A stretch of DNA of 64,000 nucleotides from Actinomadura luteofluorescens (GTDB taxonomy: Bacteria > Actinomycetota > Actinomycetes > Streptosporangiales > Streptosporangiaceae), in assembly GCF_013409365.1 (NCBI RefSeq), contig NZ_JACCBA010000001.1, forward strand, positions 7,130,001 to 7,194,000. The letters run 5' to 3'. The translations under genes were made by a program, and so were the position numbers. The notes below the pieces were generated by a model that made no database searches, was not told the DNA's origin, and saw only the letters and a program-made list of their open reading frames with translations. Of the stretch, positions 1-8,203 are shown piece by piece. Every line of letters begins with the position of its first letter. The stretch's first letter is position 1.

Positions 1-1607
1 CGGGCAAGGGCGTGCGGGGGCTGGTCGTCGTGTCGTCCGGCTTCGGCGAGGTGGGGGAGGAAGGACGGGCGGCCCAGGAGCAACTGGTGCGCCTGGCGCG
101 CGCCTACGGGATGCGGGTCGTCGGCCCCAACTGCCTCGGCATCGCCAACACCGACCCCGACGTGCGGCTGAACGCGACCTTGGCGCCGACCATGCCGGGG
201 CGGGGTCCGGTGGGGTTCTTCTCCCAGTCGGGTGCGCTGGGCATCGCCATCTTGCAGCGGACCGCCGCACGCGGCCTCGGCCTGTCGACGTTCGTCTCGG
301 CGGGGAACCGGGCGGACGTCTCCGGCAACGACCTGATGCAGTACTGGGAGGAGGACCCGGCCACCAGGGCCGTCCTGCTGTACCTGGAGTCGCTGGGCAA
401 CCCCCGCAAGTTCGCGCGGCTGGCGCGCAGGCTCGGCCGCCGCAAGCCGATCGTGGCGGTGAAGAGCGGGCGCAGCACGCAGGGCGTCCCGATCGGGCAC
501 GCGGCGCGGGCGCTCACCCTGCCCGACCACGCGGTCAGCGCGCTGTTCGAGCAGGCCGGCGTGATCCGGGTGGAGGACCTGGCGGAGCTGTTCGACGTGG
601 CGCAGGTGCTGGCCTACCAGCCGCTCCCGGCCGGCGACCGCATCGCGATCATCGACAACTCCAACTCGCTGGGCCTGCTGGCACAGGACGAGGCCGTCGC
701 GCTCGGCCTGGAGGTCCGGCCCCGCATCGACCTCGGCCCCCGCGCCGACGCCGACGACTACGAGGCCGCCCTCGCCGGGGCGCTGGACGACGACACGGTC
801 GACGCGGTCGTGGCGCTGTTCACGCCCCCGACGATCGGCGGCTACGACCTGCGCGTCCCCGAGCGGATCCTCCGGCTGTCCGCCGAGGGCAGGAAACCGA
901 TCGTGGCGACCTATCTCGGCACCGAGGGCATGCCCGCCGACCTGCGCGTCACCGGCCCCGACGGGATGGCGGCGGAGGGCTCAGTGCCGTCCTACACGGC
1001 GCCCGAGGACGCCGTCCGGGCGCTGGCGTACGTGATCCGGTACGCGCGGTGGCGGCAGCGTCCCCCCGGCCGCATGCCGGTGTTCGAGAACGTGGACCGC
1101 GCCAAGGCGCGCGAGCTGGTCGCCGCGTGGCTGGGCGACGGCGGCCCCGTGGAGGTCGCGCCCGAGCAGGCGGCGGAGCTTCTGGCCTGCTACGGCATCG
1201 GGCTCGCCGGCGGGACGGACGGGGTCGCGACCCGCATCGTCGTGAGGGAGGATCCCTCGTTCGGGGCGCTGATCTCCTTCGGGATCGCCGACGAGACCGC
1301 CGAGCTGCTGGAGGACCGCGCCTACCGCCTGTCGCCGCTGGCGGACGCGGAGGCGGCGGAGATGATCCGCGCGATCCGCACCGCCCCGCTGCTGCTGGGG
1401 CACCGGGGCGCCGATCCGGTGAACCTCGGGGCCCTGGAGGAACTGCTGCTGCGCGCGTCCCGCCTCGGCTACGACCTTCCGGAGGTGGCGCGGCTGGAGC
1501 TGAGCCCCGTCATGGTCGGCCCGTCCGGTGTCGCGGTGCGGGCGGTGACGCTCACCTTGCAGCGCCCCCTCGGCCCACGCCCCGAACTGGAGCCGCGCCA
1601 CCTCTGA
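1..1607 (+). CDS. Acetate--CoA ligase (ADP-forming)-type protein, 3' part
   Basis: The reading frame is open from the first complete codon (position 3) and homology runs to the edge, so the 5' end lies outside the window. The visible part is the succinyl-CoA-ligase-like region (PNCLGIANTD, then GFFSQSGALG) followed by a C-terminal piece matching the end of the ATP-grasp domain (REDPSFGALISFG, then LELSPVMVGPSG). Such proteins interconvert acyl-CoA and acid with ADP/ATP; in actinomycetes they are often fused to an N-terminal GNAT protein acetyltransferase, which cannot be checked here. The ATP-grasp part looks too short: from LLACYGIG it jumps almost directly to the late REDPSFG segment, so the ATP-binding core may be deleted. 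Family assignment is firm; activity is uncertain. Confidence 0.85.
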   Translation, partial: GKGVRGLVVVSSGFGEVGEEGRAAQEQLVRLARAYGMRVVGPNCLGIANTDPDVRLNATLAPTMPGRGPVGFFSQSGALGIAILQRTAARGLGLSTFVSAGNRADVSGNDLMQYWEEDPATRAVLLYLESLGNPRKFARLARRLGRRKPIVAVKSGRSTQGVPIGHAARALTLPDHAVSALFEQAGVIRVEDLAELFDVAQVLAYQPLPAGDRIAIIDNSNSLGLLAQDEAVALGLEVRPRIDLGPRADADDYEAALAGALDDDTVDAVVALFTPPTIGGYDLRVPERILRLSAEGRKPIVATYLGTEGMPADLRVTGPDGMAAEGSVPSYTAPEDAVRALAYVIRYARWRQRPPGRMPVFENVDRAKARELVAAWLGDGGPVEVAPEQAAELLACYGIGLAGGTDGVATRIVVREDPSFGALISFGIADETAELLEDRAYRLSPLADAEAAEMIRAIRTAPLLLGHRGADPVNLGALEELLLRASRLGYDLPEVARLELSPVMVGPSGVAVRAVTLTLQRPLGPRPELEPRHL

Positions 1608-1622
1608 CCCGGCCCTGAGGCG

Positions 1623-1940
1623 TCAGCCCGGGGGCGGGGGAGGGCTGGGCTCCGGGGTCGGCGGGACGGGGTCGGGCGCGGGCCCCGGCGGGAACGGCTC
1701 CGGTCCGGGAGCGGGCGGGGACGGCTCGGGCGGCGGTCCGGGAGGCATGGGCTCCGGCGGCGGGCCCGGCGGCACCGGCTCCGGCGAGGGACCGGGCGGG
1801 ACGGGGCCGGGCGGCTGCGGCGCGGGACCCGGGGCGGGGCCGGGCGGCGGCTGGGGCGGCACCGGGGGCTGCGGGGGAGGCGCCGGGTCCGGCGTGGGCG
1901 GCGGCACCGGCGGCGGGGTCGGCAGTGGATGCTCGTCCAT
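1623..1940 (-). CDS. Proline-rich repetitive protein, hypothetical
   Basis: A 105-aa ORF made almost only of Pro, Gly, Glu and Ala, with repeated PPGPxPEP-type units, starting MDEHPLP. The ATG at 1940 is chosen because a GAGGGTG run lies just upstream; a GTG at 1946 is possible. There is no signal peptide, membrane segment or domain. It is divergent from the DUF5998 gene and convergent with the acyl-CoA ligase. The opposite strand is also open (Gly-rich), which is expected for such low-complexity DNA, so coding status is uncertain. Confidence 0.4.
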   Translation of the reverse strand: MDEHPLPTPPPVPPPTPDPAPPPQPPVPPQPPPGPAPGPAPQPPGPVPPGPSPEPVPPGPPPEPMPPGPPPEPSPPAPGPEPFPPGPAPDPVPPTPEPSPPPPPG

Positions 1941-2028
1941 GCCCACCCTCTACCCCGCACACGGACATATGACCGTGCGCCGCGGCGGTCATGTGCGCGT
2001 CCGGCCCCGGACAGGGCAGGATGGGGCC

Positions 2029-2610
2029 ATGAGGGAAACCCGAGCGACCGTCAGCGGTCTGCGCACGGCGATCGAGCGCAGCGGTTACTACCCGGCCCTG
2101 GTCGCGGACGCGGTCGAGTCGGCCGTCGGGGACGAGCGCGTCACCGCCTACGTCGTCCACCACGAGGCGACCTTCGACCCCGCGATGGAGGTGCGGCGGC
2201 ACGTGACCGTGCTCGTGCTGTCGGCGAGCCGGCTGCTGGTGTGCCACACCGACGAGCATCCGCCCGGCGAGGGCATGACGCGGCCCCACGCGTCCACCAC
2301 CACCGAGGCCGTCAAGCTGGAACGCGTCCAGTCGGTCGCGGTGACGCGGGTGGTCCCGGACCCGGCCTCCTACGTGCCGGGGGTTCCGCCCACCGAGGTG
2401 GTGCTGACCATCGGCTGGGGCGCCATCGCCCACATCGACCTCGAACCGGCGACGTGCGGCGACGAGAACTGCGAGGCCGACCACGGCTACACCGGCAGCG
2501 TCACGGCCGACGACCTGTCGCTGCGGGTCAGCGAGGCGGCGGACGGCGCGGACGCGGTGAGCCAGGTGCTGGCCTTCGCCGAGGAACTGTCCGCCGCGAC
2601 CGCGCGGTGA
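2029..2610 (+). CDS. DUF5998 family protein
   Basis: A 193-aa soluble protein with no signal peptide, recognised as the actinobacterial DUF5998 family from its overall pattern (start MRETRATVSGLR, central YVVHHEATFDP, late CGDENCEADHGYTG). The CxxxNCxxDHG segment could bind metal, but no biochemical role is established. The ATG at 2029 is the first start that excludes a Gly-rich open run upstream that is not protein-like. Its stop overlaps the GTG start of the next gene by 4 bp, and this pairing with a nucleotide-pyrophosphatase-like protein is typical of the family. Confidence 0.8.
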   Translation: MRETRATVSGLRTAIERSGYYPALVADAVESAVGDERVTAYVVHHEATFDPAMEVRRHVTVLVLSASRLLVCHTDEHPPGEGMTRPHASTTTEAVKLERVQSVAVTRVVPDPASYVPGVPPTEVVLTIGWGAIAHIDLEPATCGDENCEADHGYTGSVTADDLSLRVSEAADGADAVSQVLAFAEELSAATAR

Positions 2611-3773
2611 GCGAGGCGGCCGCCGCGCGGCGCGGGGAGCCCGGCCAGGGCCCGCTGCTTCCCGAACCGCCCGTCCCGCGGTACGGCGAGGCCGCGCTGG
2701 CCGACCTGCCGACCTCGGCGCTGGCCGCGCTCGGGGTCCCCGGCGCCGCGAACGTTCTGGGCCTGCCCGCTGTGCCGCGCGTCTGCGTGCTGCTGGTCGA
2801 CGGCCTCGGCTGGGAGCAGTTGAGGGCCCATCCCGCCGAGGCGCCGTTCCTGAACGCGATGGACGGCGGCCCGATCACGGCCGGGTTCCCGGCGACGACC
2901 GTCAGCAGCCTCGGCTCGCTGGCCACCGGCGCCCCGCCCGGCGAGCACGGGCTGCTCGGAGTGCAGATCGCCGTCCCCGGCACCGGGCGGATGCTGAACT
3001 GCCTGCGCTGGGAGGACGACACCGTCGAGCCCGAGACGTTCCAGCCGGTCCCGACCGCCTACGGGCGCGCGGCCGCGGACGGCGTCGAGGTCGCGTACGT
3101 GGCGGAGCCCCTCTACCGGGGGTCCAGCCTCAGCCGCGCCACCACGCGCGGCGCCGAGTACATCGCGGGCCGCGGGCCCGATCAGCTCGCCGACCGCGCC
3201 GTGCTGGCCCTGCGCCGCGGCGACCGCGCCTACGTGACGGTGTACTACGCCGAACTCGACGCGACCGGCCACCGGTTCGGGGTCGGCTCCGCCGACTGGC
3301 GGCACATGCTCCGGTACGTCGACGGCCTCGCGCAGCGCCTCACGGAGGCCCTGCCGCCGGGCTCGTCCCTCTACGTGACCGCCGACCACGGCATGGTCGA
3401 CCCGGACGAGCGGATCGACGCCGACACCGTGCCCGCACTGGCGGCGGGCGTCGCCCTGCTCGGCGGGGACGCCCGCGCCCGCTACGTCTACAGCGAGCCG
3501 GGCGCCCACGCGGACGTCCTCGCCGCCTGGACGGAGACGCTGGGCGACCGCGCCTGGGTCGTCAGCCGCGAGCACGCCGTCGAGAACGGCTGGTTCGGCG
3601 CGATCGGGCCCGGGATGCTGGAGCGGATCGGCGACGTGGTCGCCGTCCCGCACGCCGACCTCGCGATCGTCGCGTCCGAACGGGAGCCGTGGCTGGACTC
3701 GATGGTCGGCATGCACGGCTCCCTCGTCCCGGCCGAGCAACTGGTGCCGCTGCTCACCGCGTCCCGGCCCTGA
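2607..3773 (+). CDS. Alkaline phosphatase superfamily / nucleotide pyrophosphatase-like protein
   Basis: A 388-aa protein of the type I phosphodiesterase/nucleotide pyrophosphatase group. Metal-site motifs are visible: LLVDGLGW near residue 70, the nucleophile segment GFPATTVSSLGSLATG (Thr97/98), YYAELDATGH and TADHGMVD. These two-zinc enzymes cleave phosphodiester or pyrophosphate bonds; the substrate here is unknown. There is no evident signal peptide, so it is probably cytoplasmic. The GTG start overlaps the DUF5998 stop (GTGA), implying translational coupling. Confidence 0.85.
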   Translation: MSEAAAARRGEPGQGPLLPEPPVPRYGEAALADLPTSALAALGVPGAANVLGLPAVPRVCVLLVDGLGWEQLRAHPAEAPFLNAMDGGPITAGFPATTVSSLGSLATGAPPGEHGLLGVQIAVPGTGRMLNCLRWEDDTVEPETFQPVPTAYGRAAADGVEVAYVAEPLYRGSSLSRATTRGAEYIAGRGPDQLADRAVLALRRGDRAYVTVYYAELDATGHRFGVGSADWRHMLRYVDGLAQRLTEALPPGSSLYVTADHGMVDPDERIDADTVPALAAGVALLGGDARARYVYSEPGAHADVLAAWTETLGDRAWVVSREHAVENGWFGAIGPGMLERIGDVVAVPHADLAIVASEREPWLDSMVGMHGSLVPAEQLVPLLTASRP

Positions 3774-3790
3774 GATCCCGCGGAGTTGAG

Positions 3791-4675
3791 ATGAACCCGG
3801 ATTCGCCCCTCCCTAATCGGGGCAACGGCGGCCAAACTGGCGATGTGCACCCTCTCATCGAAGTGCCCGCGCTGGACCGGCTGCTCCGACGGCGGGCGAA
3901 CGTGGTCCTGCTGGACGCCCGATGGCATCTGGCGGGGCCGCCGGGGATCGAGTCCTACCGCAAGGGGCACCTGCCCGGCGCCGTCTTCGTCGACCTCGAC
4001 CGCGACGTGGCCGGGCCGCCCGGCCCCGGCGGCCGCCACCCCCTGCCGGACCCCGCCGCCTTCGAGGCGGCGATGCGCCGCGCCGGGGTCACGGCCGACA
4101 GCCTGGTCGTGGTCTACGACGACGCCGACTCCACGGCCGCCGCCCGAGTGTGGTGGTCGCTGCGCTACTTCGGGCACGACCGGGTCCGCGTCCTGGACGG
4201 CGGCTACCGCGCCTGGACGGAGGCGGGGCACGCGGTGAGCACCGCCGAACCCGAGGCCAAGCCGGGCGACTTCCTCGCCGCCCCCGGCCGCCTGCCCGTC
4301 CTGGACGCCGAGGGCGCCGCCGAGCTGGCCCGGGCGGGCGTGCTGCTGGACGCCCGCGCCGCCGAGCGCTACCGCGGCGAGCAGGAGCCCGTCGACCCCG
4401 TGGCGGGGCACATCCCGGGCGCCCGGAACGCTCCCACCTCCGGCAACGTCGGCGTCGACGGCCGGTTCCTGCCGCCGGAGCTGCTGCGCGAGCGGTTCGC
4501 GCAGCTCGGCGCCACCGACGCCCTCGACGTCGGCGCCTACTGCGGCTCGGGCGTCACCGCCGCCCACGAGATCCTCGCCCTGCACCTCGCCGGCATCCCG
4601 GCCGCCCTCTACGTGGGGTCATGGTCGAACTGGGTGTCCGATCCCGGCAACCCGGTCGCCGTCGGCGAGGGCTGA
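3791..4675 (+). CDS. Sulfurtransferase, two rhodanese domains
   Basis: A 294-aa tandem-rhodanese protein of the thiosulfate/3-mercaptopyruvate sulfurtransferase type. The N-terminal domain (DARWHLAGPPG, GHLPGAVFVDLD) is structural; the C-terminal domain has GHIPGARNAPT and the active loop CGSGVT with Cys251 as persulfide carrier. It transfers sulfane sulfur to cyanide or other thiophiles. The ATG at 3791 has GGAG five bases upstream; a GTG at 3845 (VHPLIEV) would give a start closer to the usual family N-terminus but lacks a clear ribosome site. Convergent with the CHAT operon. Confidence 0.88.
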   Translation: MNPDSPLPNRGNGGQTGDVHPLIEVPALDRLLRRRANVVLLDARWHLAGPPGIESYRKGHLPGAVFVDLDRDVAGPPGPGGRHPLPDPAAFEAAMRRAGVTADSLVVVYDDADSTAAARVWWSLRYFGHDRVRVLDGGYRAWTEAGHAVSTAEPEAKPGDFLAAPGRLPVLDAEGAAELARAGVLLDARAAERYRGEQEPVDPVAGHIPGARNAPTSGNVGVDGRFLPPELLRERFAQLGATDALDVGAYCGSGVTAAHEILALHLAGIPAALYVGSWSNWVSDPGNPVAVGEG

Positions 4676-4689
4676 CCCGGCCCGCGGCG

Positions 4690-7206
4690 TCAGCCGGCGC
4701 CCATGGCGAGGAAACCGGTCGTGGCCGGCGCCCGGGTGATGGCGGCCAGCGCCCGGGAGGGGGTCTTCCCGGCCGCCAGTGCCGTGTGGAAGGCGGTCAT
4801 GAAGGCCGCGGTCGCGTCGTCCCGGACGGGCAGGACGCTGGCGATCACGGTGGCGGTGCCGAGGGCCAGCAGGGCGCCGGCCATGCCGAGGACGGCGTCG
4901 CCCTCGTCGGCGCGGCCGATGTCGCACGCGGACAGGACGATCAGGTGCGGCGGATCGGCGAGCTCGTCGAGGTCGTGGACCATGAGAGGGCCGTCGGCCA
5001 GGCGCAGCCGGGAGAACAGGGCGTTGCCCTGGTGGAACTCGCCGTGGGCGGCGACGTGGGCGAGGGCGGCTCCTTCCAGGGCGTCGCGGACGGGTTCGGC
5101 GCGGGCGTCCGGGCCGTCCAGGACGACGGCGCCGGGGTGGAGGCGGCGGAGGGCGGCGATCTCACGGTCGGCGTGCAGGAGGTCGGGGCCCGCCACGAGG
5201 ACGGCGTGCCCGCCGGAGGGCGCGCGCCTGCGGGCGTGGAGCCAGGCCCCGGCGGACGGGACGACCGTGAACGGGCGCCCCGCCAGGGACGGGAGCGTCG
5301 CCCAGGGCAGCCCGTGCAGGACGCCCGTCGGCGCGATGACCAGCTCGCGGTCGCCCAGGACGGGGCGGAGCGGGGCCAGCAGGAGGCGGTCGAGGCGTTC
5401 GGCCGCGCCGGTGAGGGCGGATGGCGCCGGCGGTCCGCCGTCCTCGGCGAGGCGGCGGGCGGCGAAGCGGAGCAGGCCGGTCTCGCGGCGCGCGCCTTCG
5501 CCCGGGCCGAGGCGGTGGCGGCGGGCGCGGCCGCCCGCGACGGTGACGGCGTGCAGCTCGTCGCCGATCGCGATCAGCTCGACGAGGGCGCGGTCGCCGA
5601 GCTCGGCGGCGACCTCGCCGGCGGCGGCCGGGCGGTCCGGGGACGCGCCGGACGGGCGGCGGCGCGTCCGCTCGCGGATCCTGGCCTCCAGCGCGGTCAG
5701 GTCCGCCGGGGGCGCGGCGGGGGCCCCGCCGCGGGCGGTGTCGGCCGTGCGGTCGACGCTCAGGGCGCGCAGCGCGGTCAGCGCGGCGGCGCGCTCGGGG
5801 TCTCTCGGCGGGCGGACGCGGACCGGCCGCGCGATCGCCCGCCGCCGCTCCTCCACGGCGAGCAGTTCCCGCGCCGACCCGGACAGGCGGAGGCCGAGCT
5901 CCGCCAGCTCCGTGGCGAGACCCGCCGCGCGGGCGCGCAGGTCGAGCGCGTCCAGGGCCTCCGCGTGCTCCTCGGTCACCTCCAGCCCCGCCCGGACCGC
6001 CGCCAACGCGCCCTTGCGGGCGTCCCTGGCGGAGTGTTCGAGGGCGATGGCGTGCCAGGCGGCGATCCGGCCCGAAGCCGGGCCGCTCGTGCGCCGGACG
6101 GACGCCAGCAGGTGCCCCGCCGGGCGGCCCAGCGACAGCGCCACGCGCGCGGCGACGATGCGGGCCTCGTCGGCGGCGTCCGCCCAGCCGCCGCTCTCCA
6201 GCCGTTCCGCCGTGGCCGCGGCCGAACGGAGCAGGACGGCGGACCGTTCACCGGACGCCCACCGCGCCTTGAGCAGCACATGCTCGGCCAGAAGCGCCCA
6301 TCCCATGCGCTCCTGCCCGGTGAACTCCGTGCGGGCGCGCTCCGCCGCGACCGTGGCCTCCTCCGCGTTGCCGTCGGCCAGTTCGGCGTGGGCGAGGAGC
6401 AGATAGCCGTCCGCCGTGTCGCATCGGTACCCGTTCGCCGTGGCCGCGTCCAGGGCGGCGGTGAGGACGGGACGTGCCTCACCCGGCAGGCCGGCCATGA
6501 TGAGGGTCTCCGCCTGGTCGAACCGGCACTGCGCCAGGCGCTCACCGGTCAGGCCCTGTTCGGCCTCCGCGAAGAGGCGGAGCGCGCGCGGGACGTCTCC
6601 GCGCCGTGACACCGTGAAGGCCAGATTCCCCTTCGCCATGGCGGTCTGGTGGCGCAACCCGGCGGCCTCGCCGACGGCGACGGCCTCGGCCAGCGCCTCC
6701 TCCGCGCCGTCGTAGTCGCCGCGGAACACCCGCGCCAGGCCGAGGTTGGTGAGCAGACCGTTGAGCGCCGCGGGATCCTGCCCCGCGCGTAACCGGGGCA
6801 AGGCCTGCACGGCGACCTGGTGCGCCTCCTCCAGGCGCCCGGCCCGTGCCAGAGCGCCCGCCTTGTTCGCGGCCAGGCGATCGGCGTCGGGCCCGCTCAG
6901 GACGGTCTCGGCTCGCCGCGCGTGGGCGAGCGCCTCGGTGACGTCACCGCTCGCCGTGAGCAGCCCGACGAGATTCATCCGCACCTGCGCCGCCGCGTAC
7001 GGGTCGGACCCGGAGGCCAGCTCAAGGGCGCGCCGGAGGAAGGCGAGCCCTTCGTCCAGCCGTCCCAGCTCCTTGGCGGCCAGCCCCGCCACGCGCAGCG
7101 GCAGGACGCCGCCGCCGTCCTCCAGCAGCGCGAGCGCCCGTGTGAAGGCGGTCGCGGGATCCCTCGCCGCCATTCGCAGCAGGGTGCGCTCGTCGCGCCC
7201 GGTCAC
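4690..7206 (-). CDS. TPR-CHAT protease
   Basis: An 838-aa protein. Roughly residues 10-430 are helical TPR-like repeats (ALLEDGGGVLPLRVAGLAAK, NLGLARVFRGDYDGAEEALA, GNLAFTVSRRGDVPRAL). Roughly 560-838 form a caspase-like CHAT domain with the expected dyad: His721 in HVAAHGEFH and Cys761 in LIVLSACDIG. No signal peptide. CHAT proteases act as regulated intracellular proteases in bacterial conflict and stress pathways, with the TPR part usually binding the trigger or substrate. It is the last gene of the operon, and its GTG start overlaps the stop of the 148-aa gene by 4 bp. The DNA is of normal GC, with no transfer signature. Domain call is firm; substrate unknown. Confidence 0.9.
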   Translation of the reverse strand: MTGRDERTLLRMAARDPATAFTRALALLEDGGGVLPLRVAGLAAKELGRLDEGLAFLRRALELASGSDPYAAAQVRMNLVGLLTASGDVTEALAHARRAETVLSGPDADRLAANKAGALARAGRLEEAHQVAVQALPRLRAGQDPAALNGLLTNLGLARVFRGDYDGAEEALAEAVAVGEAAGLRHQTAMAKGNLAFTVSRRGDVPRALRLFAEAEQGLTGERLAQCRFDQAETLIMAGLPGEARPVLTAALDAATANGYRCDTADGYLLLAHAELADGNAEEATVAAERARTEFTGQERMGWALLAEHVLLKARWASGERSAVLLRSAAATAERLESGGWADAADEARIVAARVALSLGRPAGHLLASVRRTSGPASGRIAAWHAIALEHSARDARKGALAAVRAGLEVTEEHAEALDALDLRARAAGLATELAELGLRLSGSARELLAVEERRRAIARPVRVRPPRDPERAAALTALRALSVDRTADTARGGAPAAPPADLTALEARIRERTRRRPSGASPDRPAAAGEVAAELGDRALVELIAIGDELHAVTVAGGRARRHRLGPGEGARRETGLLRFAARRLAEDGGPPAPSALTGAAERLDRLLLAPLRPVLGDRELVIAPTGVLHGLPWATLPSLAGRPFTVVPSAGAWLHARRRAPSGGHAVLVAGPDLLHADREIAALRRLHPGAVVLDGPDARAEPVRDALEGAALAHVAAHGEFHQGNALFSRLRLADGPLMVHDLDELADPPHLIVLSACDIGRADEGDAVLGMAGALLALGTATVIASVLPVRDDATAAFMTAFHTALAAGKTPSRALAAITRAPATTGFLAMGAG

Positions 7207-7649
7207 AGCCGGATCCAGCTCGTGACGATCGACGTGCCGTCGTCCAGCCGCAGGATCAGGCTCACCAGCCCGGTCGGGACGCGCGGCAGCCAGAACATTC
7301 CCGCGGGCTCCGTGCGCGCGGTGATCCCGCCCGGCGGCAGGTCGCGGTGCCGGACCTCGACGAGCGCCGCCGCGGACGGGACGAGCCGCCCGTGGATCTC
7401 CCGGAGCCGGCCGTCCGGCGTCACCTCGATCTCGACCGTCACGCCCGGGCAGGTGAACGTCAGCGTCCGGGCCGGGCCGCCCCGCACCCCCGCCGCGCGG
7501 CCGCCCCGGTCGTGCTCCAGTTCGGCCAGCCGCGCGGCCGGCGCGCGCCACGCGATCGACGCGCGGGCCGCCGCCAGGACGGCCGCCGGCACGGGGTCGA
7601 GGACCTGGTACGTCTCGCGGACTCCCGCCATCAGCTCGTCGTCGTTCAC
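7203..7649 (-). CDS. Uncharacterised sigma-operon protein (148 aa)
   Basis: I do not recognise a named domain. The N-terminal ~45 residues look helical (DELMAGVRETYQVLDPVPA, ARASIAWRAPAARLAEL); the rest is beta-rich (RTLTFTCPGVTVEIEVTPDG, SLILRLDDGTSIVTSWIRL) and could be a small beta-sandwich. No membrane segment or ZAS-type HxxxCxxC zinc motif is seen. It overlaps the sigma gene by 4 bp upstream and the CHAT gene by 4 bp downstream, so it is made in step with both. It could be an anti-sigma factor, a protease substrate or an adaptor; this is inference from position only. Confidence 0.8.
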   Translation of the reverse strand: MNDDELMAGVRETYQVLDPVPAAVLAAARASIAWRAPAARLAELEHDRGGRAAGVRGGPARTLTFTCPGVTVEIEVTPDGRLREIHGRLVPSAAALVEVRHRDLPPGGITARTEPAGMFWLPRVPTGLVSLILRLDDGTSIVTSWIRL

Positions 7650-8170
7650 GGGACGAGCCTCCGCAGCGACTCCAGGCAGCGCGCCCGCGTCGGGCCGACG
7701 CTGCCGACGGGGATGCCGAGGGCGGCGGCCAGCTCGGCGTGGCTCGGCGCGAGCGCGAACAGCCGCAGCAGTGTCCGGCAGCGCAGCGGCAGCCGCTCCA
7801 GCGCCGCGCCGACCATGCCGAGCCGCTCGCGCGCCGCGACCACCCGCGCGGGGTCGGGCTCCGGCTCGCGCGGGGCGGGCACCGTCGGCAGGGTGCGGCC
7901 GCGCCGGCGCGCCAGCAGCAGGCTCTCATGGCGCGCCGTCGTGGCCAGCCAGCACGCGGCCGCGGCGGGCTCGCGGAGCTCGTCGATCCGCTCCACCAGC
8001 CGCAGCCACGTGGTCTGCACCGCGTCGCCGGCATCGGCGTCGTTCAACCCGTACGAGCGGGCGATCGACCACAGCAGCCCGCTGTGCCGCTCGACCAGCC
8101 GGGCCCACGCGTCACCGTCGCCGTCGCGTGCCCGGACCACCAGCTCGTCCGTATCGTCCCTTCGGGCCAC
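7646..8170 (-). CDS. Sigma-70 family (ECF-type) RNA polymerase sigma factor
   Basis: A 174-aa protein with sigma region 2 (ARDGDGDAWARLVERHSGLL, then YGLNDADAGDAVQTTWLRLVE) and region 4 (ALERLPLRCRTLLRLFALA, ELAAALGIPVGSVGPTRARC). The SVGPTRARCLESLRRL recognition helix is the actinomycete ECF type. It directs RNA polymerase to specific promoters. It lies 33 bp after the protease gene and overlaps the 148-aa gene (GTGA). No membrane anti-sigma factor lies next to it, which is unusual and leaves the 148-aa protein or the proteases as candidate controllers. Confidence 0.9.
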   Translation of the reverse strand: MARRDDTDELVVRARDGDGDAWARLVERHSGLLWSIARSYGLNDADAGDAVQTTWLRLVERIDELREPAAAACWLATTARHESLLLARRRGRTLPTVPAPREPEPDPARVVAARERLGMVGAALERLPLRCRTLLRLFALAPSHAELAAALGIPVGSVGPTRARCLESLRRLVP

Positions 8171-8203
8171 CGAAGTATCCTCCCGAGGCCCCCCGCTCCC
8201 CCT

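Noticed and set aside
3922..6609. An 895-codon plus-strand open frame
   Set aside because: It is Arg/Gly/Ala-rich, lacks domains, and lies out of frame with the sulfurtransferase and antisense to the CHAT gene.
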